A stretch of DNA of 64,000 nt from Roseospira navarrensis. Lineage in GTDB: Bacteria > Pseudomonadota > Alphaproteobacteria > Rhodospirillales > Rhodospirillaceae. The notes beneath the pieces were generated by a model. The model was given only the letters and a program-made list of their open reading frames with translations, ran no database searches and had not been told where the DNA came from. The translations under genes and the position numbers were made by a program. Numbering within the stretch: the first letter of the stretch is position 1; every line of letters begins with the position of its first letter. The DNA lies in assembly GCF_009601025.1 (NCBI RefSeq), contig NZ_WIVE01000002.1, positions 124,001 through 188,000 on the forward strand, given 5' to 3'. This document shows, piece after piece, positions 45,313-55,278 of this stretch.

Positions 45313-45602
45313 AGGGTGATCGCCTCCGACACCACGCTCGACCGAAACCGGGGATGCAGGTCTTCCGCCGTCCGAACATCCACCGGCACGCCGAGCAGCC
45401 GTTCCACATCGGCCTTGAAATCCACCAGGTCAAACAGGGTCGTGGTATCGGGCAGCGGGACCACCAAAAGGTCCAGATCACTCCCCGCTCGGTCCTCACC
45501 ACGGGCCGCCGAGCCGAACACCCGGACATCAGCGAGGTTGTGCGCGCGGGCGAGCACGAGCACGGCATCCCGATGCAGACGGACAGTCTCGGACGGAATC
45601 AT
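45309..45602 (-). CDS. mntA: MntA-type nucleotidyltransferase antitoxin
   Basis: A 97-aa minimal nucleotidyltransferase. The GSx10DxD motif is exact (GS at 30-31, D42 and D44), as in MntA enzymes that AMPylate HepT. ATG 45602 is chosen because GGAGG lies 8 nt upstream; the frame extends to GTG 45680 but that would overlap the priA stop and lacks support. It follows priA on the same strand and precedes hepT. Confidence 0.88.
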   Translation of the reverse strand: MIPSETVRLHRDAVLVLARAHNLADVRVFGSAARGEDRAGSDLDLLVVPLPDTTTLFDLVDFKADVERLLGVPVDVRTAEDLHPRFRSSVVSEAITL

Positions 45603-45676
45603 GGACAGATCCTCCGGCGACACCCCCACTGAAACGGGCACGAGGCGACGAGCCCTTCTGTGCCCTCGCAACGCTA

Positions 45677-47944
45677 TCACATGAACCCATAGGGATCGAC
45701 GTCCACGCGCACGCGCACGCCGGGGGGCAGGCGCACGGCCGCCAACCAGTCCCGCACCAGCGGCTGAACGCGCACCGACCGTGCGGCCTTCAGCAGCAGG
45801 CGGTGGCGGTGCTGGCGGCGCAGCACGGCCAGCGGCGCGGGCGCGGGGCCGAGCACTTCCACGTCCTCGGCATAGGGCGCGTGGCGGGCCAGGGCCTTGC
45901 CGGCCTCGATCACCGCGCGCTCGTCCAGCCCCGAGACGATCAGCGCCACCAGCCGGCCGAAGGGCGGCATCATCAGGGCGTTGCGGGTCTCGGCCTCGAC
46001 CGACAGAAAGCGTTCGGGGTCGTTGGCGGCCAGCGCCTGCATGACCGGATGGGCCGGGTCGGTGGTCTGCAACAGCACCCGCCCCGGCCGCTGGGCGCGC
46101 CCCGCCCGGCCCGCCACCTGATGCAGAAGCTGGAACGTCCGCTCGGCCGCGCGCAGATCACCCCCCGCAAGCCCCAGATCGGCATCGACCACCCCCACCA
46201 GCGTCAACAGCGGGAAGTGGTGACCCTTGGCCATCACCTGGGTGCCGATGACGATGTCCACGGCCCCCTGCTCGATGCGCTCCATCAACTCGGCCGCCGC
46301 CGTCGGCCCCAACAGGGTGTCCGATGCCGCCACCACCATGCGCGCCTTGGGGAAGCGGGCCGCCACCTCCTCCGCCAGCCGCTCCACGCCCGGGCCACAG
46401 GGCGCCAGCGCGTCCGGCGCCTCGCACGAGGGGCATTTCTGCGGCAGCGGGGTGCGGTAGTCGCAGTGGTGGCATTGCAGAACGCGGCGGTGGCGGTGCT
46501 CCACCAGCCAGGTGGAGCAGTTCGGGCACTGCAGCCGGTGGCCGCAGACCCGGCACAGGGTGAGCGGCGCGTAGCCCCGGCGGTTCAGGAACAGCAGCGA
46601 TTGTTCACGCCGGGAGAGGGTCTCCTCCATGGCCTTGAGCAGCGGCGGGGCCAGGAACGATTGCGCCGGCACGCCCTGGCGCTGCCATTTCTCGGGCGGA
46701 TGGGCGCGCAGGTCGAGCAGTTCCGGCGTCGGCACCTCCGCGCCGCCATGCCGGCGGGGCAACGGCACGTGCGTGTAGCGGCCGCTGCGGGCGTTGAGCA
46801 CGGTCTCCAGCGACGGCGTGGCCGAGGCCAGCACCACGGCCAACCCTCCCGCGCGACCGCGCACCACGGCCATGTCGCGGGCGTTGTAGGGCACGCCGTC
46901 GTCCTGCTTGAAGGCGCCGTCGTGCTCCTCGTCCACGATGATGAGCCCCAGGTCGGGGAACGGCAGGAACAGGGCCGAGCGCGCGCCGACCACCACCGAC
47001 ACGCGGCCGAAGGCCACCGCCCGCCAGATGTCGCGGCGCTGGGCGCGCGGCAGGTCGGAGTGCCAGGGCGCGGGCGGCGCCCCGAACCGCTGGCGAAACC
47101 GCTCCGGCCAGCGCGCCGTGAGCGCGATTTCCGGCAGCAGGACCAGCACCTGCCGGCCCTGGGCCAGGGTCTCGGCCATGGCCTCGAAATAGACTTCGGT
47201 CTTGCCGGAGCCCGTCACCCCCTCCAGCAGCGAGACCGAGAAGCCCGACCGGGCCGCCGCCCGCAGGGTGTCCGCCGCCGCCGCCTGATCGGGCGACAGC
47301 GTGGGGCCGGGCCGGCGCGGATCGGGCGGCGGGATGTCGGGCTCCTCCACCACCGGCACGGCGGCGAGCGCGCCCCCCTCCGCCAGACCCTTGACCACCG
47401 CCGGTCCCACCCCGGCGCGCCGGGCCAGATCGGCGGCGGAGGGCGGCGGCTCGGACGACGGCCAGCGGGCGGCGGCCTCCAGCACCTTGCGGCGGGCATC
47501 GGTGGCGCGCAGGCTGGTGCCCTCCAGCCCCGACACACGGGCGCTGTAGCCGGTGCGCGGCTTGGGCGGGTCCAATGCCTCGGGCACCGACAGCGCCATG
47601 CGCAGCACCTGTCCCATGGGGGCCAGGGTATAGGCCGCGCACCACTCCACCAGATGGCGCAGGGACTCGGTCATGGCCGGCGCGTCGAGGCGCTCCAGCA
47701 CGGGGCGGAGTTTGGTCTCGGGCACATCCGCCGCGCCCTCGCCCCAAACCACGCCCAGTTCGATCCGCTTGCCCAGGGGCACACGGACCAGCGCACCGGG
47801 GTCGAGCGGCTCCAGCTCCGGCGGCACGGCGTAGTCGTAGGGGGCCTCGACCGGCACCGGCAGCAGCACGGCGACCCTGCGCGATGCGCCGAACAGGGAT
47901 GCGCCCGCGTCGGGGCCGCCTGCGGTGGCGGGACCGGGGGTCAT
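45677..47944 (-). CDS. priA: primosomal helicase PriA
   Basis: A 755-aa 3'-5' helicase that restarts stalled replication forks. The N-terminal DNA-binding domain ([18 protein letters not shown]) precedes Walker [16 protein letters not shown] box in [15 protein letters not shown], motif [13 protein letters not shown] and the zinc-binding cysteines arranged in CxxC pairs (CRVCG, CPNC, CHHC, CPSC) near 455-505. [15 protein letters not shown] is helicase motif VI. All hallmarks intact. Divergent from the transaldolase gene. Confidence 0.96.
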   Translation of the reverse strand: MTPGPATAGGPDAGASLFGASRRVAVLLPVPVEAPYDYAVPPELEPLDPGALVRVPLGKRIELGVVWGEGAADVPETKLRPVLERLDAPAMTESLRHLVEWCAAYTLAPMGQVLRMALSVPEALDPPKPRTGYSARVSGLEGTSLRATDARRKVLEAAARWPSSEPPPSAADLARRAGVGPAVVKGLAEGGALAAVPVVEEPDIPPPDPRRPGPTLSPDQAAAADTLRAAARSGFSVSLLEGVTGSGKTEVYFEAMAETLAQGRQVLVLLPEIALTARWPERFRQRFGAPPAPWHSDLPRAQRRDIWRAVAFGRVSVVVGARSALFLPFPDLGLIIVDEEHDGAFKQDDGVPYNARDMAVVRGRAGGLAVVLASATPSLETVLNARSGRYTHVPLPRRHGGAEVPTPELLDLRAHPPEKWQRQGVPAQSFLAPPLLKAMEETLSRREQSLLFLNRRGYAPLTLCRVCGHRLQCPNCSTWLVEHRHRRVLQCHHCDYRTPLPQKCPSCEAPDALAPCGPGVERLAEEVAARFPKARMVVAASDTLLGPTAAAELMERIEQGAVDIVIGTQVMAKGHHFPLLTLVGVVDADLGLAGGDLRAAERTFQLLHQVAGRAGRAQRPGRVLLQTTDPAHPVMQALAANDPERFLSVEAETRNALMMPPFGRLVALIVSGLDERAVIEAGKALARHAPYAEDVEVLGPAPAPLAVLRRQHRHRLLLKAARSVRVQPLVRDWLAAVRLPPGVRVRVDVDPYGFM

Positions 47945-48031
47945 CGGCTACACTGCCCCGCGCGCGCCGGCCCTGGCCGCGCCGTCCGCCGGGTCGCACG
48001 CCGGATCGGTAACACAGGACTTGTCTCCACC

Positions 48032-48694
48032 ATGAAATTCTTCGTCGATACGGCCGATGTGGCCGAGATCCAGGACCTTGCCGCCACCGGCCTGGTGGAT
48101 GGTGTCACCACGAACCCCAGTCTGGTCGCCAAGGCCGGCCGCAACTTCGTCGATGTGGTCGCCGAGATCTGCGACATCGTCTCCGGTCCCGTCAGCGCCG
48201 AGGTGGTGGCCACGGACACTGACGGCATGCTGCGTCAGGCGCACGCCCTGCGCAAGATCGCACCCAACGTGACCATCAAGCTGCCGCTCACCCCGGACGG
48301 CCTGAGGGCGTGCAAGACCCTGTCCGATGACGGGACGATGGTCAACGTCACGCTGTGCTTCTCGGCCGCGCAGGCGATCCTGGCCGCCAAGGCCGGGGCG
48401 ACGTTCATCTCGCCGTTCGTGGGCCGCCTGGACGACATCGGCCAGACCGGCATGGAACTGATCGCGGACATCATGGCCATCTATGGCAACTACCCGGCGT
48501 TCAAGACGGAAGTGCTGGTGGCGTCGGTTCGCAACCCGCTGCACGTGATCGAGGCCGGCCGCCTGGGCGCCGACGTGGTGACCCTGCCGCCGGGCGTGCT
48601 GCGCCAGCTCTACGGTCATCCGCTGACCGACAAGGGGCTGGCCGCCTTCCTGAGCGACTGGGAGAAGACCGGCCAGACCATCCCGGAGGTGTAA
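48032..48694 (+). CDS. fsa: transaldolase, small Fsa/TalC type
   Basis: A 220-aa class I aldolase of the fructose-6-phosphate aldolase/transaldolase (TalC) subgroup. The Schiff-base lysine is K83 in [33 protein letters not shown] and [13 protein letters not shown] are standard. It acts in the non-oxidative pentose-phosphate pathway. The ATG lies 87 bp from the divergent priA start. Confidence 0.94.
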   Translation: MKFFVDTADVAEIQDLAATGLVDGVTTNPSLVAKAGRNFVDVVAEICDIVSGPVSAEVVATDTDGMLRQAHALRKIAPNVTIKLPLTPDGLRACKTLSDDGTMVNVTLCFSAAQAILAAKAGATFISPFVGRLDDIGQTGMELIADIMAIYGNYPAFKTEVLVASVRNPLHVIEAGRLGADVVTLPPGVLRQLYGHPLTDKGLAAFLSDWEKTGQTIPEV

Positions 48695-48786
48695 AGGGAA
48701 GCAGCGCCGGGGGCCTTGGTGGCGGCGCGGTGGGTGCCCACATGGGCTTGAGATGCCGCCGTCTCCCCCTTGCCCCGGGATCCGCC

Positions 48787-50010
48787 ATGTCGCATGACGA
48801 CCCCGCGTTCCGCCAGCCCTCGCCGCGATCCGTCCCCCGGGGCGAGACCCTGGCCGTGTCCGTGCTCGCCGACCTGAACGACGTGGATGCGGCCGACTGG
48901 GACGCCTGCGCGGGCGAGGCCAACCCGTTCGTCCGCCATGCGTTCCTGTCGGCGCTGGAGGATTCGGGCTCCGTCGGCCCCGGCACGGGGTGGCGCCCGC
49001 AGCATCTGGTGATCCCGGACCACGACGGCACCCTGGTGGCCGTCGCACCGCTGTACCTGAAAAACCATTCCTACGGCGAATACGTGTTCGACTGGAGCTG
49101 GGCCAACGCCTATGAGCAGGCCGGCGGCCGGTACTATCCCAAGCTCCAGGGCGCCGTGCCGTTCACCCCGGTGACGGGGCCGCGCCTGCTGGTCCGGCCG
49201 GACGCGCCGGATCCCGCGCACCTGCGCCGCGCCCTGCTGGCGGCCATGGTCCAGTTGGCCGAGCGGGCGGCGCTGTCCAGCGTGCACGTCACCTTCCCCA
49301 CGCGGGAGGACGCGGATGTGGCCGTGGGCATGGGGTTCCTGCACCGCCAGGGCCAGCAGTACCACTGGGAAAACCAGGGCTACCGCGATTTCCAGGATTT
49401 CCTGGACACGCTGGCGTCCCGCAAGCGCAAGACCATCCGCAAGGAGCGCGAGCGCGCCAACGGGCACGGCGTGACTCTGCAGGTGCTGACCGGGGACGAC
49501 CTGACCCCGCATCACTGGCGGGCCTTCTACCAGTTCTACCTGTCCACGGCGGACCGCAAGTGGGGCCGGCCCTACCTGACCGAGGACTTCTTCCAGATCC
49601 TGGGAGAGCGCATGGCCGACCGGGTCGCGCTGGTCATGGGCACGGACGACGACAGCGGCCAGTTCGTCTGCGGCGCCCTGAACCTGATCGGGTCCGATGC
49701 CCTGTACGGCCGCAACTGGGGGGCGCTCGCGGAGTACAAGGATCTGCATTTCGAGGCCTGTTACTACCGGGCCATGGACTTCGCCATCGCGCACGGCCTG
49801 CGCTGGGTCGAGGCGGGCGCCCAGGGCGAACACAAGATCCAGCGCGGCTACCTGCCGCAGGCGACCCACTCCGTCCACTGGATCGCCGAGCCGGGCTTTC
49901 GCGCCGCCGTCGCCCGCTTCGTCGAGCAGGAACGCGCCATGGTCAGCGAGGATATGGCCGCCCTGACCGCCTTCGGGCCGTACCGCAGGGGCGACCGACC
50001 GGAGGGGTAG
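48787..50010 (+). CDS. FemAB/GNAT-like N-acyltransferase family protein (DUF482)
   Basis: A 407-aa protein of the peptidogalycan-biosynthesis/GNAT-like family formerly called DUF482. Conserved stretches are NPFVRHAFLSALEDSG, SYGEYVFDWSWANAYE and the pair RKRKTIRKERERA and EAGAQGEHKIQRGYLPQ. The duplicated GNAT fold resembles FemX-type aminoacyltransferases, but the substrate is unknown. It is cytosolic with no signal peptide and starts 92 bp after the transaldolase gene. Confidence 0.85.
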   Translation: MSHDDPAFRQPSPRSVPRGETLAVSVLADLNDVDAADWDACAGEANPFVRHAFLSALEDSGSVGPGTGWRPQHLVIPDHDGTLVAVAPLYLKNHSYGEYVFDWSWANAYEQAGGRYYPKLQGAVPFTPVTGPRLLVRPDAPDPAHLRRALLAAMVQLAERAALSSVHVTFPTREDADVAVGMGFLHRQGQQYHWENQGYRDFQDFLDTLASRKRKTIRKERERANGHGVTLQVLTGDDLTPHHWRAFYQFYLSTADRKWGRPYLTEDFFQILGERMADRVALVMGTDDDSGQFVCGALNLIGSDALYGRNWGALAEYKDLHFEACYYRAMDFAIAHGLRWVEAGAQGEHKIQRGYLPQATHSVHWIAEPGFRAAVARFVEQERAMVSEDMAALTAFGPYRRGDRPEG

Positions 50011-50078
50011 GATCCGGCCTTCAACCGGGGGCCGGACGGCCCTATCATGCCATGCCGTGATGGGAGAGTGACGCCAGC

Positions 50079-50351
50079 ATGACCAGTCTGACGATTTCCG
50101 TCCTTGATGAGGCCGTTGCCGCCCGCCTGCGGCGAAGCGCCGCCAGCCACGGCCGCTCGGCGGAAGACGAGGCCCGCGCCATCATCGAACACGCCTTGCA
50201 CGACCGGCCGGCATCCGCTTCGCCGTCCGGGGCAGACCTCTGGGCCGACATCCGCCGCCGCGTCGAGACCATCGGCGGACTCGATCTGGACATCCCTCCT
50301 CGTGGACCGGGCCGTGAGCCCCTCGAAACACTCCAGGATGCCAGGGCATGA
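50079..50351 (+). CDS. FitA-like ribbon-helix-helix antitoxin, orphan
   Basis: A 90-aa protein. The N-terminus TSLTISVLDEAVAARLRRSAASHGRSAEDEARAIIEHAL matches the Arc-type ribbon-helix-helix of FitA antitoxins, and the C-terminal tail would bind a PIN-domain toxin (FitB). No PIN toxin gene follows; instead the stop overlaps the start of the DUF924 gene (ATGA at 50348-50351). Either the toxin has been lost or the antitoxin serves as an orphan regulator. Confidence 0.82.
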   Translation: MTSLTISVLDEAVAARLRRSAASHGRSAEDEARAIIEHALHDRPASASPSGADLWADIRRRVETIGGLDLDIPPRGPGREPLETLQDARA

Positions 50352-50941
50352 CACCGTCCCAGCCCCCGCCCCTCGCGCCGCCGCAGGCCCGCGCCCTGCT
50401 CGATTTCTGGTTCGGCGAACCAGGCTCTGACGAGCACGGCACGTTCCGCGACATCTGGTTCCAGAAATCCGACGCCTTCGATGCCGAGGTGCGGGCGCGG
50501 TTCGAACGCCTTTCCGAAGAGGCCGCCTCGGGCGCGCTGGACGACTGGGCCGCCACACCGCACGGCGCGCTGGCGCTGATCCTGCTGCTCGATCAGGCGC
50601 CGCGCAACGTCCACCGGGGCACGCCGGCCGCCTTCGCCACCGACTCCAGGGCGCTGGATGTGGCCAAGCAGGCCCTGCGCGACGGCCACGATGCGGCCCT
50701 GTCACCCGTGGAGCGGCTGTTCCTGTACATGCCGTTCCAGCATTCCGAGGATCTGGTGGAGCAGGAACGATCCCTCGCCCTGTATGACCGGCTGGGGATC
50801 GAGGGCGCGCAGAAATCCGCCCACCGCCATCACGAGATCGTGGCCCGCTTCGGCCGGTTCCCGCACCGCAACGCGGTGCTGGGCCGCGAGTCCTCCCAGG
50901 AGGAGATTGCGTTCCTGAAGGAACCGAACTCATCCTTCTGA
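50348..50941 (+). CDS. DUF924 family protein
   Basis: A 197-aa helical soluble protein. The DUF924 signatures LLDFWFGEPG, WFQKSDAFDAEVRARF, LALILLLDQAPRNVHRGTPAAFATD and the C-terminal HHEIVARFGRFPHRNAVLGRES are all present. The family looks like a TPR-type alpha fold; its biochemical role is not established. Translational coupling to the FitA-like gene is unusual for it. Confidence 0.88.
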   Translation: MTPSQPPPLAPPQARALLDFWFGEPGSDEHGTFRDIWFQKSDAFDAEVRARFERLSEEAASGALDDWAATPHGALALILLLDQAPRNVHRGTPAAFATDSRALDVAKQALRDGHDAALSPVERLFLYMPFQHSEDLVEQERSLALYDRLGIEGAQKSAHRHHEIVARFGRFPHRNAVLGRESSQEEIAFLKEPNSSF

Positions 50942-51000
50942 CCCGCTGATCGCCGATGACCCGGATGAGAATCGCGCTTCACGCCTGACCCCCCTCCCGA

Positions 51001-51088
51001 CCTCCCCCATGAATGGGGGAGGAGTCCCGGTTCACCGGATGCCGACCGAACGCCCTCCCCATGGAATGGCGAGGGTTGGGGAGGGGTA
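51001..51088. terminator. double hairpin in convergent gap before hpnN stop
   Basis: CCTCCCCCAT pairs with ATGGGGGAGG (10-bp stem, 2-nt loop, 51001-51022), and a second CCTCCCC/GGGGAGG pair lies at 51054-51084. The segment directly precedes the stop of the minus-strand hpnN-like gene and follows DUF924, so it can end both transcripts. The CTCCCC(C)ATG pattern resembles dispersed intergenic repeats of other proteobacteria. Confidence 0.6.
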
Positions 51089-51089
51089 T

Positions 51090-53711
51090 CTAGACTCCGT
51101 CCCTGCGGCTCGGCCACAGGGCCAGCAGCGCGGGCAGCACCCCCAGCGTGCACACCAGCGTCAGCCCGATGGCGATGGTCAGCAACACGCCCATGCTGGC
51201 CGTACCGGGATGGCTCGACGCCGCGATGGACCCGAACGAGCCGATGGTGGTCAGCGCGCTGAACACCACCGCGCGCGGCGTGCTGCTGGTCATGGCCTGG
51301 CTCACGTCGGCTTCGTCGCGCTCGCGGTGGACCAGATGGATGGCGCTCGCGACCCCCAGTCCGAACAGCAAAGGCAGCACGATCACGTTGGCGAAGTTGA
51401 ACGGCAGACCGAACAGCGCCGCCGTCGCCACCGTCAGCAGCGCCGCCAGGGCCAGCGGCGCATACACCAGCAGGATGTCGCGCAGCCGCCGCAGGGTCAC
51501 GGCGAGAAGGACCGTAATGCCCACCAGCGCCAGCGCCGCCGCCTCGGCGAAGGCGCGGATGACGGTCCGCCCCGACTCCCGGATCAGCACGGGCGAGCCG
51601 GTGGCCGACGGCACCTCGGCCCGCACGGCATCGACGAACCGGGCCAGGTCGTCCGGATCGCGCGGGTCCAGGGCGGGGCGCACCGCCACGCGCGCCCGGC
51701 CGTCTTCGGCCAGATAGCGCCCCAGCAGCCCCTCGGGCAGGTCCTCCAGGGTCACGGGTCCGGCCGCCAGCGACTCCCGCAGCCGCGACAGCATGGGCGG
51801 CAGATCGCCGGTCAGGCCCGCGCCCACGCGGGCCAGCGCCTCCGGCCCCTCGATCCCGGCCAGCACCCCGGCCAGCCGCTCCGCCGCCGTGCGCGTGGCG
51901 GAGTCCACGCCGGACGCGGCGGCGATCCGCTCCAGCGCCGCCACCATCCGATCCCGGGCGGCGCGGCGCGCGTCCGCATCGGGCGCCGGCTCCGGCTCCT
52001 GGGCCAGAGCGGGCCCCAGATACAGCGCCATGTCCTGGATGGCGTAGAGTTTGTCGTCCTGGTTCGCGGGCACCAGATCGCGCGCGGTGATGGCGCTGGA
52101 GACCTCCGGCAGGGCCTCGACCCGCGCGGCCAGCGCCTCGGCCGCCTCCAGGTCCGGGGCCAGGATGTCCATGGTGTAGGGCGTCACGCGCGGGTCCTGC
52201 AGCAGATCGAACAATGTGGCGACCGACTCCGTCTCCGGGTCTCGAAGGTTGAGCGGATCAAAGTCGAACCGCGCCCCGGGGGCGAGCGCCGCCGCCGCCA
52301 CCGCCAGCGCCAGCGCGCCCAGGGCCACGGTGCGAGCATGGCGCCGCAGGCCGGCATCCAGGCGGCCCGCCAGTCGGGCGGCTCCGTCCGTCCCCGCACC
52401 CGTGCTCTGGCGCGAACGCGGCGGCCACACGGCCAGCAGGGCCGGCAGCAGCGTGAGGTTGGCCAGGAACGCCACCCCCATGCCCATGCCGGAGATCAGG
52501 CCGAGTTGCGCCAGCCCCCGATAGTCCGTCGGCAGGAACGACAGGAAGGCGATGGCCGCCGCCACCGCGCACAGCGCCAGCCCGGGGCCGACGCCCCGCG
52601 CCGCATCCCCCAGAGCCGGCCCGGGCTCAACGCCCCGGTCGCGGCTCTCCTTGAAGCGCAGACCGAAGTGAATGCCGAAGTCCACCGACAGGCCGATGAA
52701 CAGCACGGCGAACGCAACCGAGATCAGGTTCAGCGTGCCCACCGTCAGCGCGGCCAGTCCCGCCGTCCAGCACAGGCCGGCCACCAGGGTCGCCACGGTG
52801 GCGAGGATCAGGCGCGGCGAGCGCAGTCCCAGGATCAGCAGCGTGACCACGGCCACAAAGGTGATGGCCCCGGCGATGTCCATGCCGGTCTGCACGCTGG
52901 CCAGTTCCTCGGTCTCCATGGCGGCGGCCCCGGTCAACCGCACCCGCACGCCGGACTCGGGCGTCAGGCCCAGATCCCGCGCGGTGGCGCGGATGGCCCG
53001 CATGGCGTCCCCGGCGGGGGTCATGCTGCCGAACTGCCGTTTGGGCTTGGCGAGCACCAGATGCCGGGCCGGCCCGGCCGCGTCTTCCCCGTCCTGGATC
53101 ATGGCGCGCCAGTCCAGCCGTGCCCCCTCCCCGGCCGCCTGCGCATCGGCGACGGACGCCATGCGCTCCAACACCGGCCCCAGCGGCAGAGCCACCCCGG
53201 CCAGCCCGCCGTCGGTGATCTGATCGGCGGCATCATCCATCAGCGCGGCGAGCCCGCGCAGGGACGGATCCCGCCACAGCGTGCCCAGGAAGGGCTGCGC
53301 TTCCGCCAGGGTGTCGGACAGCGCATAGACCTCGTCCAGCGACAGGAACAGCAGGCCGTTGCGGCGGAAGAAGGGGTGTCCCGCCAGATCGGAGACGAAG
53401 GCGAACAGATCGTCCCGCGCCTGCAGCGCCTCCGTCAGGCGCTGGGCGGCCTCGTCGGCCCGCGTGGCGGTCTCGGCATCGATGACGATGACCAGTTCGC
53501 CGCCGAACTGGGGGAAGGCGGCCTTGAGCGCCCGGTTCTCCTGCTGGAAGGGCAGGTCCGGGTCCAGCATGGTGGAGGTGTCGGTTGAGACCCCGATCCG
53601 GGTCGCCACCGCCCACAGGGCGAGAGCGGTCAGAAGCACGGACAGGGCCAGGACGGCCCAGCGGTAACGGCGCGCACCCGCGACCCAGGCGCCCAGCACG
53701 GCAGCAATCAT
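51090..53711 (-). CDS. hpnN: RND/MMPL-family exporter, hopanoid transporter HpnN-like
   Basis: An 873-aa inner-membrane RND protein with one N-terminal span, two large periplasmic loops and two sets of about five or six spans. FAVLFIGLSVDFGIHFGLRFKE and later VLPLLFGLGVASAIHLVHR are the paired GxxxDF/GxxxA-H signatures. In Rhodopseudomonas HpnN carries hopanoids to the outer membrane. No hopanoid synthesis genes lie nearby, so the symbol is by family resemblance. ATG 53711 gives the conserved MIAAVLGAWV; GTG 53729 is possible. Confidence 0.85.
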   Translation of the reverse strand: MIAAVLGAWVAGARRYRWAVLALSVLLTALALWAVATRIGVSTDTSTMLDPDLPFQQENRALKAAFPQFGGELVIVIDAETATRADEAAQRLTEALQARDDLFAFVSDLAGHPFFRRNGLLFLSLDEVYALSDTLAEAQPFLGTLWRDPSLRGLAALMDDAADQITDGGLAGVALPLGPVLERMASVADAQAAGEGARLDWRAMIQDGEDAAGPARHLVLAKPKRQFGSMTPAGDAMRAIRATARDLGLTPESGVRVRLTGAAAMETEELASVQTGMDIAGAITFVAVVTLLILGLRSPRLILATVATLVAGLCWTAGLAALTVGTLNLISVAFAVLFIGLSVDFGIHFGLRFKESRDRGVEPGPALGDAARGVGPGLALCAVAAAIAFLSFLPTDYRGLAQLGLISGMGMGVAFLANLTLLPALLAVWPPRSRQSTGAGTDGAARLAGRLDAGLRRHARTVALGALALAVAAAALAPGARFDFDPLNLRDPETESVATLFDLLQDPRVTPYTMDILAPDLEAAEALAARVEALPEVSSAITARDLVPANQDDKLYAIQDMALYLGPALAQEPEPAPDADARRAARDRMVAALERIAAASGVDSATRTAAERLAGVLAGIEGPEALARVGAGLTGDLPPMLSRLRESLAAGPVTLEDLPEGLLGRYLAEDGRARVAVRPALDPRDPDDLARFVDAVRAEVPSATGSPVLIRESGRTVIRAFAEAAALALVGITVLLAVTLRRLRDILLVYAPLALAALLTVATAALFGLPFNFANVIVLPLLFGLGVASAIHLVHRERDEADVSQAMTSSTPRAVVFSALTTIGSFGSIAASSHPGTASMGVLLTIAIGLTLVCTLGVLPALLALWPSRRDGV

Positions 53712-53913
53712 CAGGAAGGGTCCCCCCACACGGTCCCGAAAGATCAGCCGGACTGCGGCCCCGCCCGTTTCCCGGCTTGTTATGATTCACCCCCGGCCGG
53801 ACGGAAATCCGGCCACCCCCATTGACCCTCACGGGCGATCCGTGCTGCAACCGGGGCGTCCGCCATCGGGGGCGGTCCGTCAGTCCCCGACTTCACAACG
53901 ACGGGAGGCCGTG

Positions 53914-54132
53914 TTGAACCGCCAGGAATGTACGCTGGTCGAAACCTATCTGCGCCGCACCTTCGGCAACGACGGCATCACCGTCAAGGCCCCCAAAAAG
54001 GCGAACGAACCCGTCGAGGTGTGGCTCGACGGCGAATTCATCGGCACGCTCTACCGTGACGAGGAAGAGGGCGAGGTGTCCTATGATTTCAACATGAGCA
54101 TTCTGGACGTGGATCTGCCCGCCACCCGGTGA
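53914..54132 (+). CDS. DUF3126 family protein
   Basis: A 72-aa small acidic protein typical of alphaproteobacteria. NRQECTLVETYLRRTFGND followed by EVWLDGEFIGTLYRDEEEGEVSYDFNMSILD is the family core. TTG 53914 is preferred because GGGAGG lies 5 nt before it and it yields the conserved MNxQE start; GTG 53911 is the alternative. Function unknown. Divergent from the hpnN-like gene. Confidence 0.87.
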   Translation: MNRQECTLVETYLRRTFGNDGITVKAPKKANEPVEVWLDGEFIGTLYRDEEEGEVSYDFNMSILDVDLPATR

Positions 54133-54160
54133 GGCCGGGACCGCGCCGCGCCGCCGGATC

Positions 54161-54922
54161 CTAAGCGCCGTCGTCCGTGTCGGCGTCCGGTGAGGGCCCC
54201 GTCTCGAGCCGCTGCCAGCCCTCGGCCCCGAAGGCTTCCAAGGGCCGGAAACGGCGCTTGTAGGCCATCTTGCGGCTGTCCTCGATCCAGTACCCCAGAT
54301 AGACGTAGTCCAGGCCCTCGGTCCGGGCCTGCTGGACCAGCCAGAGCACCATATGCGTGCCCAGGCTGCGTTTGGGTGGGCTGTCCGGATCAAAGAACGA
54401 GTAGACGGCCGACAGGCCGTCGTTCATGCGATCGAGCAGGCATCCGGCCACCAGCGTGCCGTCGGGATCGCGGAACTCGGCCATCGCCGTGTCGATGGGG
54501 CTGTCCTCCACCATCGAGCGGTAGTCGAAGAACCCCATCAGCGCCATGTCGCTGTCCCCGTGGCGCGCCTGCTGATAGCGCGAGAACAACTGGTACTGCT
54601 CGGCGGTGGCGCTGGCCGGCAGCACCGTCACGGACAGGTCCGCATTGGCCTTCCGGATTCGCTTGAGCGTGCCGCGCGCCGTGAACGCGCCGGCCACGAT
54701 GCGCACCGGCAGGCAGGCCTGACATCCGGGACAGGCCGGGGCATAGGCGATGGTGTGGCTGCGGCGAAACCCCGCCCGGGACAGGGCGTCATGCACATCG
54801 TCCGCACCCGGCCCGGTCAGGTCGGTGACGATCTTGCGTTCCAGCCGTCCTTCAAGATACGGGCACGGCATCGGCGCCGTGGTGAAGAAGAACTGGGGTT
54901 TCTTCAGCGGTGTCTGGTCCAT
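54161..54922 (-). CDS. bpt: aspartate/glutamate leucyltransferase (bacterial protein transferase)
   Basis: A 253-aa leucyl/phenylalanyl-type transferase that adds Leu to proteins with N-terminal Asp or Glu, marking them for ClpS/ClpAP (N-degron pathway). The family motifs QFFFTTAPMPCPYL near residue 10, YAPACPGCQACLPVRI with clustered cysteines near 60-75, and YVYLGYWIEDSRKMAYKRRFRPLE near the end are intact. ATG 54922 matches the conserved start; ATG 54973 is upstream in frame with a plausible GGGAG. It is immediately preceded by a mobile-element copy. Confidence 0.92.
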   Translation of the reverse strand: MDQTPLKKPQFFFTTAPMPCPYLEGRLERKIVTDLTGPGADDVHDALSRAGFRRSHTIAYAPACPGCQACLPVRIVAGAFTARGTLKRIRKANADLSVTVLPASATAEQYQLFSRYQQARHGDSDMALMGFFDYRSMVEDSPIDTAMAEFRDPDGTLVAGCLLDRMNDGLSAVYSFFDPDSPPKRSLGTHMVLWLVQQARTEGLDYVYLGYWIEDSRKMAYKRRFRPLEAFGAEGWQRLETGPSPDADTDDGA

Positions 54923-55017
54923 CATCGCACCGACTCTGCTGGGGCCGGGCCGGCGTGGCCCGCTGTCCGACATATGGACCATGCTCCCGCAGACGACAAC
55001 CCGGTCCGTGGCGCGGG

Positions 55018-55234
55018 CAGGGCGACGGGCTCAGGTTCACGGCATCATTCTTCCAGGTCTTTGCCCTGGGTCGGAGACCTACGCTCGAGGTCCTTCAGCC
55101 GCTTCGCGGCCTCAGGATGACCTCTTATAGTTTAGTGAGTCATCCCGAGTGAGCGAAGCGAGACGAGGGATCTCGACAGGCCTGCTCCGACGCCGCGGAC
55201 CGTGCCGTCATGTTAACCTGAACCCGTTGCCCCG
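55018..55234. mobile_element. MITE-like repeat, long family, copy 3
   Basis: A 217-bp element from CAGGGCGACGGGCTCAGG to CCTGAACCCGTTGCC. The core is AGGATGAC, AT-rich centre, GTCATCCCGAGTGAGCGAAG, ending in GAGGGATCTCG. The 10-bp flanks match at 7 of 10 positions. It lies between the motB stop and the bpt start on the same strand, i.e. not in a convergent gap, so it occupies the bpt upstream region and could affect bpt expression. Confidence 0.82.
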
Positions 55235-55278
55235 GGGCCGCAGGCGGTTCGACCGGATGGCCGCGCGGGTGAATCGGA

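Noticed and set aside
45603-45680. Longer MntA start at GTG 45680
   Set aside because: It lacks a ribosome-binding site and overlaps the priA stop, whereas ATG 45602 has GGAGG at the right distance.
45803-48031. Long plus-strand frame running into the transaldolase gene
   Set aside because: The first 740 codons are the antisense of priA; only the part from ATG 48032 is conserved.
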